Below, one piece after another: positions 54,830 through 64,000 of a stretch of 64,000 nucleotides of DNA; positions within the stretch are counted from its first letter, which is position 1, and every line of letters begins with the position of its first letter. Origin of the DNA: Stenotrophomonas sp. ASS1. GTDB taxonomy: Bacteria > Pseudomonadota > Gammaproteobacteria > Xanthomonadales > Xanthomonadaceae. The DNA lies in contig NZ_CP031167.1 of assembly GCF_004346925.1 (NCBI RefSeq), positions 3,864,001 through 3,928,000 of the forward strand. Direction: 5' to 3'. A program made the translations under genes and the position numbers. Below the pieces are notes generated by a model. It had not been told where the DNA came from, made no database searches, and saw only the letters and a list, made by a program, of their open reading frames with translations.

Positions 54830-56860
54830 TTACGCCATGCCCGAGTGGCGCAGCAGCGCGTCGATCTGAGGCGCGCGGCCGCGGAAGGCCTTGAAGTTCT
54901 CCGCCGCCGGGCGGCTGCCACCGCGCGACAGGATCTCTTCGCGGAAGCGCGCGCCGGTTTCAGCCAGCGCCTGCGGCGCCTCCTCGAACGCCGCATAGGC
55001 ATCGGCGCTCAGCACCTCGGCCCACTTGTAGCTGTAGTAACCCGCGGCGTAGCCGCCGGCGAAGATGTGGCTGAACTGATGCGGGAAGCGGTTCCAGACC
55101 GGCGGGTGGTTCACCGCCACTTCCGCGCGCACACGATCGAGCAGTGCCAGAACGCTGTCCTGCGCCGGCTCGAACTGGCTGTGCAGCAGCATGTCGAACA
55201 GACCGAACTCCAGCTGGCGAACGGTGGCCATGCCGCTGTGGAAGTTGCGTGCAGCCAGCATGCGCTCGTACAGCGCGCGCGGCAGCGGCTCACCCGTTTC
55301 AACATGCGCGGTCATGCCCTGCAGGTGGTCCCATTCCCAGCAGAAGTTCTCCATGAACTGGCTGGGCAGCTCCACCGCGTCCCATTCCACGCCGTTGATG
55401 CCGGCCACACCCAGTTCGCCGATGCGGGTCAGCAGCTGGTGCAGGCCGTGGCCCATCTCATGGAACAACGTGGTTACTTCGTTGTGGCTGAAGGTCGCCG
55501 GCTTGCCGTTGGCACCACGGCCGAAGTTGCACACCAGGTAGACCAGCGGCGTCTGCACGCTGCCATCCCCACGCGCGCGACGGTTGCGGCAATCGTCCAT
55601 CCACGCGCCACCGCGCTTGCCTTCGCGCGCGTACAGGTCCAGGTAGAACTGGCCCACCAGCGCACCCTGCGCATCGACCAGGCGGAAGAAGCGCACATCC
55701 TCGTGCCACACCGGCGCGCTGTCCTCCTGCACGCGCAGGCCGTACAGCTGCTCGATCACCGAGAACAGGCCGCCCAGCACCTTCGGTTCGGTGAAGTACT
55801 GCTTCACTTCCTGTTCGGAATAGCTGTAACGCGCCTGCTTCAGGCGATCGGCAGCGAATGCCAGGTCCCAGGCCTGCAGGCTGTCGATACCGAGTTGCTC
55901 GCGTGCGAACTGTTCCAGTTCAGCACGGTCCTTGGCCGCGAACGGCTTGGCGCGCGAGGCCAGGTCACGCAGGAAACCGAGCACCTCGGCCGGGTCCTGC
56001 GCCATCTTGGTCGCCACCGAATAATCACCATACGAACCGAAGCCGAGCAGTGCGGCCAGCTCCGCGCGCAGGGCGAGGATGCGGTCGATGTTGCCGCTGT
56101 TGTCCAGCGTGTCATCGCCGAATTCGGACGCACGCTGTGCGCTGGCACGGTACAGGATCTCGCGCAGGTCGCGGTCCTCACCCCAGGTCTGCACCGGCAG
56201 GTAGCACGGCATCTGCAGGGTCAGTTTCCAGCCAGACTTGCCGTCCTTCTGTGCTGCGGCATGCGCGGCGGCCTTCACGTCTTCCGGCAGGCCCTTCAAT
56301 CGCGCTTCGTCCTCGACGATCAGCGACCAGGCATCGGTAGCGTCAAGAACGTTCTGCGAGAACTTCGCCGACAGCGCCGACAGTTCTTCCTTGATCGCCG
56401 CGAAGCGCTGCTGCGCCTCCGGCGCCAGCTCGGCGCCGCCGAGGCGGAAGTCACGCAGCGTGTTGTCCAGCACCTTGCGCTGGGCCTCGTCGAAGCGCGC
56501 CGCCTCGGTGCTGGCGGCCAGCGTCTGGTACTGCCGGTACAACGCCAGGTTCTGGCCCAGCGCACTGGCGAAACGGGTCACCCGTGGCAGGTTGCTGTTG
56601 TAGGCCTCACGCAGTTCCGGGGTGTTGACCACGCCCTGCAGGTGGCCGACCAGGCCCCAGGCGCGCCACAGCCGCTCGGTGGCATCGTCCAGCGGGGCAA
56701 CGAAGGTCTCCCAGCGCACCGGCTGCACCTGCTCGGCCGTGCCGACGGCGGCTTCGGCCTCGGCCAGCAGCACGTCCAGCGCCGGCGCCACGTGCTCGGG
56801 GCGGATGGCCTCGAAGCGCGGCAGGCCGGAAAAATCGAGCAGGGGGTTGGCAACGGTCAC
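54830..56860 (-). CDS. prlC: M3-family oligopeptidase A
   Basis: Cytoplasmic zinc oligopeptidase of 676 residues that degrades signal peptides and small peptides. The start is a GTG at 56860 (MTVANPLLDFSGLPRF) with GGAG 5' of it; open codons upstream to 56941 are not coding. The zinc motif H467-E-M-G-H471 and the conserved FxHxYxxGY-type region (FSHIFAGGYAAGYYSYKWAEV) are present. Confidence 0.95.
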   Translation of the reverse strand: MTVANPLLDFSGLPRFEAIRPEHVAPALDVLLAEAEAAVGTAEQVQPVRWETFVAPLDDATERLWRAWGLVGHLQGVVNTPELREAYNSNLPRVTRFASALGQNLALYRQYQTLAASTEAARFDEAQRKVLDNTLRDFRLGGAELAPEAQQRFAAIKEELSALSAKFSQNVLDATDAWSLIVEDEARLKGLPEDVKAAAHAAAQKDGKSGWKLTLQMPCYLPVQTWGEDRDLREILYRASAQRASEFGDDTLDNSGNIDRILALRAELAALLGFGSYGDYSVATKMAQDPAEVLGFLRDLASRAKPFAAKDRAELEQFAREQLGIDSLQAWDLAFAADRLKQARYSYSEQEVKQYFTEPKVLGGLFSVIEQLYGLRVQEDSAPVWHEDVRFFRLVDAQGALVGQFYLDLYAREGKRGGAWMDDCRNRRARGDGSVQTPLVYLVCNFGRGANGKPATFSHNEVTTLFHEMGHGLHQLLTRIGELGVAGINGVEWDAVELPSQFMENFCWEWDHLQGMTAHVETGEPLPRALYERMLAARNFHSGMATVRQLEFGLFDMLLHSQFEPAQDSVLALLDRVRAEVAVNHPPVWNRFPHQFSHIFAGGYAAGYYSYKWAEVLSADAYAAFEEAPQALAETGARFREEILSRGGSRPAAENFKAFRGRAPQIDALLRHSGMA

Positions 56861-57030
56861 GGTAGATCTCCAGGGTACGGGCCCAGCGAGCGGGCAGCAT
56901 GCAGGATATGGCGCTGGCAGGCGGGGCTGACAAGGGGGCACGGCCTGGCATTCACGTCGGCCTTACGGTCCCGCGCTGAAGCTCTGGCTGCGGGGGAGTC
57001 CGCAGCGGTACGCACCGAACGAGGCCCTAC

Positions 57031-57435
57031 ATGGAAGGTCTGGCTGCAGTTGCATCCGCCTCACCGGCCCGGTCACTGGCATTGTCCGCCAGCCCGGCCG
57101 AACTGACCTGGATCGCCGCATTGTGCGATGCCGGCGACGACGCCCCGCGTCACCTGCAGCAACTGCAGGCAGTGCTGCAGCAGGGCGGCACGTTCAACGA
57201 TGCCCAGGAGTGGTACCCGTTCGAGGTGATCGAACGTGGCGCCAGCCAGCTGCGGCTGGGCCATGAGCGCGAGTTCGTGATCTGCGTGCTGCTGTGGCTG
57301 CAGGCGCTGGCCCAGGGCCGAGCGAGCATCCTGGACCCGAGCCTGCATCTGGATGATCGCGCGATGGACATCGAGGCCTTGCCCGATGCACTGCGCGACG
57401 CGGTGCTGGACGCGTTCACTGCAGCGGGATATTGA
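57031..57435 (+). CDS. Hypothetical protein (134 aa)
   Basis: ATG at 57031 after GAACGAGG. A soluble helical protein (LTWIAALCDAGDDAPRHLQQLQAVLQQGG, EWYPFEVIERGASQL, EREFVICVLLWLQALAQG). No family recognised. It may be cytoplasmic and is flanked by the divergent M3 gene and a SMAG pair. Confidence 0.75.
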   Translation: MEGLAAVASASPARSLALSASPAELTWIAALCDAGDDAPRHLQQLQAVLQQGGTFNDAQEWYPFEVIERGASQLRLGHEREFVICVLLWLQALAQGRASILDPSLHLDDRAMDIEALPDALRDAVLDAFTAAGY

Positions 57436-57452
57436 GACGCCCCGGCGACCGG

Positions 57453-57539
57453 GTAGAGTCGACTGTTAGTCGACTTTCGCGCGCAGCGCGGGATTTTCGC
57501 GACCTGAACCTGGAGCAGTCGACTAACAGTCGACTCTAC
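57453..57539. repeat. Facing pair of SMAG repeats
   Basis: Plus 57453-57475 (GTAGAGTCGACTGTTAGTCG...) and its exact reverse complement at 57517-57539. This is the last SMAG pair of the window. Confidence 0.92.
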
Positions 57540-57573
57540 CCAGCCGACACACAGCCGGCCGTGCGTTGCCGCG

Positions 57574-58686
57574 TTACAACGCTTCCAGGCTGCACCACGG
57601 CAATTCGGGCAGTCCCTGCCCGGCCACCGCCGCCGCCAGTTGCGCATCGGCGCCGTCGACATCGATGCCCTGGCGCGCATACCACGACGGGTCGTAGTAG
57701 CTCTGTGCGTAGCGCTCGCCGCTGTCGCACAGGATGCTGACGATGCTGCCCTGGTGGCCCGCCTCGCGCATCCACTGCGCCGCCTGCAGCACACCGATGA
57801 AGTTGGTGCCGGTGGAGCCACCGACACGGCGGCCGAGCTGGCGGCTGACATGGCGCATCGCGGCCAGGCTCAGCGCGTCGGGCACCTTCACCATCGCATC
57901 GACGCTGGTCGGGATGAAGCTCGGCTCCACCCGCGGCCGGCCGATGCCTTCCACGCGCGAACCGCCGCTGCAGGTCAGGCCGCGCCAGTCCTGCTGGCCG
58001 GCCACGGCAGCCTGATAGCCATCGAAGAACACCGACACTTCCGGGTCCGCGCAAAGGATGCGGGTGTCATGCCGGCGGTAGCTGACATAGCGGCCCAGCG
58101 TCGCTGCGGTACCGCCGGTACCGGGGCTGCACACGATCCATTCCGGAACCGGGCTGGGCTCCTCGGCCATCTGCTTGAAGATGGACTCGGCAATGTTGTT
58201 GTTGGCCCGCCAGTCGGTAGCGCGCTCGGCATAGGTGAACTGGTCCATGAAGTGGCCACCGGTTTCACGGGCCAGCTTTTCCGAATCACAGTTGAGGTCG
58301 CAGGCACGTTCGACCAGGTGGCAACGGCCGCCGTGGAACTCGATCGCGGCGATCTTTTCAGGCGAGGTGGAGGCCGGGATCACCGCAATGAACGGCAGGC
58401 CGAGCAGCCGCGCGAAATAGGCTTCGGACACGGCGGTCGAGCCGCTGGAGGCCTCGATCACCGGCCGCCCTTCGCGCAGCCAGCCGTTGGTCAACGCATA
58501 CAGGAACAGCGAGCGCGCCAACCGGTGTTTCAGGCTGCCGGTGGGATGGCTCGATTCATCCTTCAGGTACACATCGATGCCCGCGAACCCGGGCAGCGCC
58601 AGCGGGATCAGGTGGGTATCGGCGGAACGGTTGAAATCGGCTTCGATCTTGCGGATGGCGGCAGCCACCCATTCACGCTGCGACAT
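57574..58686 (-). CDS. PLP-dependent cysteine synthase/desulfhydrase (Cds1-like)
   Basis: Fold-type II PLP enzyme of 370 residues from the ATG at 58686. The Schiff-base lysine is K53 in [29 protein letters not shown] binds the cofactor phosphate and substrate. It resembles the Cds1-type L-cysteine desulfhydrase group, which releases H2S from cysteine, more than CysK. Divergent from gloA. Confidence 0.85.
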   Translation of the reverse strand: MSQREWVAAAIRKIEADFNRSADTHLIPLALPGFAGIDVYLKDESSHPTGSLKHRLARSLFLYALTNGWLREGRPVIEASSGSTAVSEAYFARLLGLPFIAVIPASTSPEKIAAIEFHGGRCHLVERACDLNCDSEKLARETGGHFMDQFTYAERATDWRANNNIAESIFKQMAEEPSPVPEWIVCSPGTGGTAATLGRYVSYRRHDTRILCADPEVSVFFDGYQAAVAGQQDWRGLTCSGGSRVEGIGRPRVEPSFIPTSVDAMVKVPDALSLAAMRHVSRQLGRRVGGSTGTNFIGVLQAAQWMREAGHQGSIVSILCDSGERYAQSYYDPSWYARQGIDVDGADAQLAAAVAGQGLPELPWCSLEAL

Positions 58687-58808
58687 GGCGGGCAATGCTC
58701 AGAACGGAACGGTGCGATCCGCCCATTGTACGTCGCGGTGCCGTCAGGTGACGGCCGGTAGAATGGCCCCATCCGGCCAGCAACGGCCCTGTCTGAAGGA
58801 CCTCCCCC

Positions 58809-59327
58809 ATGACCATTCCCGCCCTGCGCGATGTCCCCGGCGTCGCCGCCCAGGCCCCGGCCGAGACCACCGGCTTCGTGTTCAACCACACCATGCTGCG
58901 GGTGAAGGACATCACCGCCTCGCTGGACTTCTACACCCGCGTGCTCGGCTACCAGCTGATCGACAAGCGCGACTTCGCCGAAGCCCAGTTCAGCCTGTAT
59001 TTCCTGGCCTACGTACCGGCCGGCGCGGTGGTGCCGGAAGACGACAGCCAGCGCCGCGTGTGGATGGCCGGCCTGCCGGGTGTGCTGGAACTGACCCATA
59101 ACCACGGCACCGAAACCCAGGACGGCGCGGTCTACCACGACGGCAACAGCGACCCGCGCGGCTTCGGCCACATCTGCGTGTCCGTGCCGGACATCGAAGC
59201 CGCCTGCCAGCGCTTCGAGGACCTGGGCGTGACCTTCCAGAAGCGCCTGACCGACGGCCGCATGAAGAACCTGGCCTTCATCAAGGACCCGGACGGCTAC
59301 TGGGTCGAGATCATCTCCAACGTCTGA
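58809..59327 (+). CDS. gloA: Lactoylglutathione lyase (glyoxalase I)
   Basis: Isomerises the methylglyoxal-glutathione hemithioacetal. It has 172 residues. Four metal ligands are visible: His in FNHTMLRV, Glu in LELTHNHG, His in GFGHICVSV and Glu in YWVEIIS. The length is of the eukaryote-like/zinc type common in Pseudomonas, longer than E. coli GloA. Ends 3 nt before a long inverted repeat. Confidence 0.95.
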   Translation: MTIPALRDVPGVAAQAPAETTGFVFNHTMLRVKDITASLDFYTRVLGYQLIDKRDFAEAQFSLYFLAYVPAGAVVPEDDSQRRVWMAGLPGVLELTHNHGTETQDGAVYHDGNSDPRGFGHICVSVPDIEAACQRFEDLGVTFQKRLTDGRMKNLAFIKDPDGYWVEIISNV

Positions 59328-59330
59328 CCC

Positions 59331-59407
59331 AAAAAGGGGACGGAGGGGATTAAGTCGTTTCTGGCACTATTGGCTGGAAGCGACTTAATCCCCTCCGTCC
59401 CCTTTTT
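59331..59407. terminator. Long inverted repeat / terminator after gloA
   Basis: A perfect 27-bp inverted repeat (59331-59357 and 59381-59407, outer AAAAAGGGGACGG / CCGTCCCCTTTTT) with a 23-nt centre; the stem can extend by four more pairs including one G-U. It starts with A-run and ends in six T, so it can act as an intrinsic terminator on both strands. The stem is far longer than usual. Confidence 0.8.
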
Positions 59408-59419
59408 TGCGAGGTTCGT

Positions 59420-59848
59420 ATGGAAACGATGGAACTGCACCGTGGCCGCCTGATCGACCACATCCAGCTGGTGGTGCGCGACCTGGCCGCCAGCCGGCGC
59501 TTCTACCAGGCGGTGTTCGATACGATCGGCATCCCGATCGCCGGCGAAGGCGAGGATTACTTCTGGGCCGATGAGCTGTTCATTTCCAGCGCCAGCAGCA
59601 CGGCCGCCGCCGGTCAGCTGACCGGGCGCCACCATCTGGCGTTCCAGGCACGCGACAGCGCCACCGTCGATGCCTTCCATACCGCCGCGATCGCCGCCGG
59701 CGGCACCGACAACGGCGCGCCGGGTGAACGCCCTTACCACCCGGGCTACTACGGCGCGTTCGTGCTCGATCCGGATGGCAACAACATCGAAGTGGTCTAC
59801 CACGGTCCGGCGAACTACAGCGCCGATTCGGTGAAGGTCACTTTCTGA
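59420..59848 (+). CDS. VOC-family (glyoxalase/dioxygenase fold) protein
   Basis: A 142-residue vicinal-oxygen-chelate protein. Metal ligands fit DHIQLVV (His), HHLAFQA (His) and NNIEVVYH (Glu). Not a close relative of the gloA beside it. Function unknown. Preceded by a strong terminator, so it should have its own promoter. Confidence 0.9.
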   Translation: METMELHRGRLIDHIQLVVRDLAASRRFYQAVFDTIGIPIAGEGEDYFWADELFISSASSTAAAGQLTGRHHLAFQARDSATVDAFHTAAIAAGGTDNGAPGERPYHPGYYGAFVLDPDGNNIEVVYHGPANYSADSVKVTF

Positions 59849-59870
59849 TATCACCGAAGCCGTGAACGAA

Positions 59871-59893
59871 GAAGCCGGGCAATGCCCGGCTTC
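59871..59893. terminator. Bidirectional hairpin between VOC and CBS genes
   Basis: GAAGCCGGGC-aat-GCCCGGCTTC is a perfect 10-bp stem in the convergent gap, followed by TCTCTG on the plus strand and TTCGTTC on the minus. Confidence 0.7.
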
Positions 59894-59915
59894 TCTGCAT
59901 CCAAGGGTCCAGCCC

Positions 59916-60347
59916 TCAGTGGGCGGCCATGTAGATGTCCTGCAGCACGGCCTTTTCCAGCTCCAGCTCGCCCAGCAGGTTCTTCACGATGTCACCCAGG
60001 CTGAGGATGCCAACCAGTCGGGTGCCTTCGGTGACCATCAGATGACGGCGCCGCGAGTATGTCATCAGCGACATGGCCTGCTTCAGGGTCGCTTCCGGCG
60101 CAATGCCTTCCAGGCCGGTGGACGGCAGGCTGGAAATCACCCGGCGGCCGGCCTGCGGGCCGTCGTCGGCCAGGGTGCGCACGATGTCCTTCTCGGAAAT
60201 GATGCCGACCGGGGCATCGTCCTTCATCACCACCAGCGCAGCGATCTTGTTCGCGCTCATCTTGTGGGCGGCGGCACCGATGGTGTCTTCGGCGTCGATG
60301 GTGATGACAGCTTCTTTCTTGGATTGCAGGAGTTCGCGGACGTTCAT
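59916..60347 (-). CDS. CBS-domain-pair protein
   Basis: A 143-residue protein consisting of two CBS motifs (VITIDAEDTIGAAAHKMSANKIAALVVMKDD... and APEATLKQAMSLMTYSRRRHLMV). Such pairs bind adenine nucleotides, but the partner is unknown. ATG at 60347; open codons upstream are not coding. Confidence 0.9.
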   Translation of the reverse strand: MNVRELLQSKKEAVITIDAEDTIGAAAHKMSANKIAALVVMKDDAPVGIISEKDIVRTLADDGPQAGRRVISSLPSTGLEGIAPEATLKQAMSLMTYSRRRHLMVTEGTRLVGILSLGDIVKNLLGELELEKAVLQDIYMAAH

Positions 60348-60737
60348 TCTTGTTTCCTGGTGCAGGTCACTGAAGTCAAAAAAGTGTGCTCTTCCGATAC
60401 GCCCCCTCCCCGGGAACAGACCTTTCAGCGCACGTCTGGCGCACCCGGCTGCCGGTGGAAATGGATCGGCAGACGACGTGCTGCAACGCGAACGAGGTGG
60501 GTTCAACCGCTCAACCCGGCCCTCGGTCAAATCGATTCTACGACTGCGACCATCGGTCACTACCGGCATCGATAGGACAGTTCGTCGTGGGAACCAACTG
60601 ACGATCCAGAGAATGGCACCGCGGCTGAAACCGCCGCTGAATACAGGCGATGTCGCGCATTAAAGATTGATTGCCTGCTGCCGACAGCGGACAGAACACC
60701 CGGCGGCTGTCCCACTTGGCACGACCACCGGCGCAAA
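60348..60737. other. Gap between the CBS gene and glmS
   Basis: About 390 bp with no convincing gene: several short frames lack ribosome sites. It should contain the promoter of the CBS gene. It has no SMAG repeats. Confidence 0.5.
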
Positions 60738-60766
60738 CGAAAGGGGCCCACGTGGGGCCCCTTTCG
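60738..60766 (-). terminator. glmS terminator hairpin
   Basis: CGAAAGGGGCCC-acgtg-GGGCCCCTTTCG is a perfect 12-bp stem, 28 bp after the glmS stop. On the minus strand TTTCGTTTG follows. Confidence 0.75.
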
Positions 60767-60794
60767 CATGCAGCTTCCAGCGGTTCCGGCGGAG

Positions 60795-62633
<1,839 letters not shown>

Positions 62634-62708
62634 GTCACGCGTTTCCTTGAAGACGATCGCCGCATTCTAGCCTGCGGGCCCGCGCTCCCCCTCCTGTCCG
62701 CTTAATGA

Positions 62709-62746
62709 AAGTGTCCGGAAAGGTGTCCGCGGACACCCGGACACTT
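62709..62746. promoter_or_regulatory. Nested palindromes, probable enhancer-binding sites
   Basis: A perfect 16-bp palindrome GGTGTCCGCGGACACC (62722-62737) is flanked by AAGTGTCCGG (62709-62718) and CCGGACACTT (62737-62746). It lies 43-80 bp upstream of a sigma-54-type promoter, the place expected for an NtrC-family activator. Confidence 0.65.
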
Positions 62747-62786
62747 CAGGGCGCCTCCCAACCCATTGACCCACAAGGAAATAAAG

Positions 62787-62803
62787 TTGGCACGCTACGT
62801 GCT
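62787..62803 (+). promoter_or_regulatory. Sigma-54 (-24/-12) promoter
   Basis: TTGGCACG-ctac-GTGCT: GG at 62789-62790 and GC at 62801-62802, exactly 10 nt apart, matching the TGGCACG-N4-TTGC consensus with one mismatch. It lies 35 bp upstream of the adaptor ATG. Confidence 0.65.
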
Positions 62804-62836
62804 TGGTACCCACTACCACCGTCAGGCACGCACCCG

Positions 62837-64000
62837 ATGATCCGCGACACCTCCGCACAGGACCAGATCGTTTCCTCCGCCCCGGCCGGCACCACCCGCG
62901 CCAACTGGCAGCGTTACCGCTGGCCGGCACTGGGCGCCATCGCGCTGCTGGCCGGCATCGGCTGGGCCGTGTACGCCTGGTCCAACGCCAGCCGCTCCTA
63001 CGACAGCAGCCGCGTGCGCATCGCCGAAGTGAAGCGCGGCGACCTGGTCCGCGACATCGCCGCCGACGGTCGGGTGATTGCCGCCAACAGCCCGATCCTG
63101 TACGCCATCTCGGCCGGTACCGTGGACCTGAAAGTCGTTGCCGGTGACGTGGTCAAGAAGGACCAGGAGCTGGCGGTCATCGACAGCCCGGAACTGCGCA
63201 GCAAGCTGGCCCAGGAGCAGGCCACCCTGGCCGGCCTGGAAGCCGAGGCCAGCCGCGCCGCGCTGGACGCCACCCTGGCCCGCGCCAAGTCGCGCAAGGA
63301 AACCGACCAGGCCACCATCGAGCGGCAGGCCGCCGACCGCGACCTGCAGCGCTACCAGCGCGGTTACGACGGCGGTGCAGTACCGCAGATCGATCTGGCC
63401 AAGGCCAAGGACTCGCTGAAGAAGGCCGACATCACCCTGGCCAACGCCACCACCGATGCACGCCTGCAGAGCCAGGGCGCTGACCTGGACGCCCGCAACA
63501 AGCGCCTGCTGGCCGACCGCCAGAAGGCGGTGGTGGCCGAGGTGCAGCGCCAGGTGGACGCGCTGACCCTGCGCGCGCCGTTCGACGGCCAGGTCGGCCA
63601 GGTGCAGGCCGTCCAGTCCACCAACCTGGCCGCCAATGCGCCCGTGCTGGGCGTGGTCGACCTGTCCAAGTTCGAGGTCGAGATCAAGGTGCCGGAGAGC
63701 TTCGCCCGCGACCTGGCGATCGGCATGCCGGCGCAGCTGACCGGCGGCAACGGCAAGCCGTTCCCGGGCGAGATCAGTGCGGTGTCGCCGGAAGTGGTCA
63801 ACGGCGAGGTCAACGCCCGCGTGCGCTTCGCCAGCGCGCAGCCGGAAGGCCTGCGCCAGAGCCAGCGGATGTCGGTGCGCGTGCTGCTCGACACCCGCAA
63901 GGACGTGCTGAAGGTCGAGCGCGGCCCGTTCGTCGAACAGGGCAACGGCATCGCCTACGTGATGGATGGCCGCACCGCAGTGCGGCGTCCGGTGGAACTG
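62837..64000 (+). CDS. HlyD/MacA-type periplasmic adaptor, 3'-truncated by the window
   Basis: Membrane-fusion protein of an efflux system; 388 residues are in the window and the frame runs off the right edge. One N-terminal helix (about 27-48, WPALGAIALLAGIGWAVYAW), then lipoyl (ILYAISAGTVDLKVVAGDVVKKDQ), a long alpha-hairpin (LAQEQATLAGLEAEASRAAL to DARNKRLLADRQKAVV) and barrel domains (LTLRAPFDGQVGQVQAVQ). No lipobox. The partner transporter is likely beyond the window. It sits behind the sigma-54 promoter. Confidence 0.9.
   Translation, partial: MIRDTSAQDQIVSSAPAGTTRANWQRYRWPALGAIALLAGIGWAVYAWSNASRSYDSSRVRIAEVKRGDLVRDIAADGRVIAANSPILYAISAGTVDLKVVAGDVVKKDQELAVIDSPELRSKLAQEQATLAGLEAEASRAALDATLARAKSRKETDQATIERQAADRDLQRYQRGYDGGAVPQIDLAKAKDSLKKADITLANATTDARLQSQGADLDARNKRLLADRQKAVVAEVQRQVDALTLRAPFDGQVGQVQAVQSTNLAANAPVLGVVDLSKFEVEIKVPESFARDLAIGMPAQLTGGNGKPFPGEISAVSPEVVNGEVNARVRFASAQPEGLRQSQRMSVRVLLDTRKDVLKVERGPFVEQGNGIAYVMDGRTAVRRPVEL

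Noticed and set aside
62634..62708. glmS ribozyme/riboswitch
   Set aside because: The leader before glmS is short and GC-rich, with none of the ribozyme core; no support in the sequence.

Overview
The window is a GC-rich chromosomal segment of a gammaproteobacterium of the Xanthomonadaceae, almost certainly the Stenotrophomonas maltophilia complex. The evidence is a complete smeT-smeDEF multidrug efflux locus, a Xanthomonadaceae-type gene order around mreBCD/mrdA/rodA, and a very high density of short palindromic repeats that begin with GTAG (the SMAG elements described in S. maltophilia). I count about 40 such repeats, mostly as facing pairs between genes. I see no rRNA, tRNA, insertion sequence, prophage or CRISPR array. 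The region reads as core genome shaped by small repeats rather than as a genomic island.

Layout: 1-18 kb is a cell-envelope block, mostly on the minus strand. It holds a tail-specific protease (cut by the window edge), lipA, lipB and ybeD, then lpxR (lipid A deacylase) inserted on the plus strand, then dacC, rlpA, mltB, two tandem rodA genes, mrdA (PBP2), mreD, mreC and mreB. A gene-free kilobase between mltB and the second rodA carries a 581-bp nested inverted-repeat element, which is the most unusual structure here. 17.8-25.2 kb holds a PfkB kinase, a frameshifted HAD phosphatase gene, a lipoprotein, an M1 aminopeptidase, ubiE, a deaminase and three small genes. 25.3-32 kb is smeF-smeE-smeD with divergent smeT.

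32-45 kb holds an oxidoreductase, hslUV, a DUF3079 gene with an FNR-type box, xerC-DUF484-dapF-lptM, a DUF454 gene, two S9 peptidases around an aminotransferase, and a lipocalin. 45.8-54.7 kb holds metNI (without metQ), an EamA transporter, yajQ, an alcohol/aldehyde dehydrogenase pair with a Fis-type regulator, DUF1415 and an SDR. 54.8-64 kb holds an M3 peptidase, a Cds1-like PLP enzyme, gloA, a second VOC protein, a CBS protein, glmS, and a HlyD-type adaptor cut by the right edge, behind a probable sigma-54 promoter.

The envelope genes form the peptidoglycan elongation machine: the MreBCD scaffold, the RodA/PBP2 synthase pair, and trimming enzymes. Precursor supply (dapF, glmS) lies elsewhere in the window. 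The main hunt results are the 581-bp element, an MreC C-terminal tail encoded by DNA repeats, stop codons supplied by SMAG repeats, two FNR-type boxes, and the sigma-54 promoter with palindromic upstream sites. No clearly new protein system was found.
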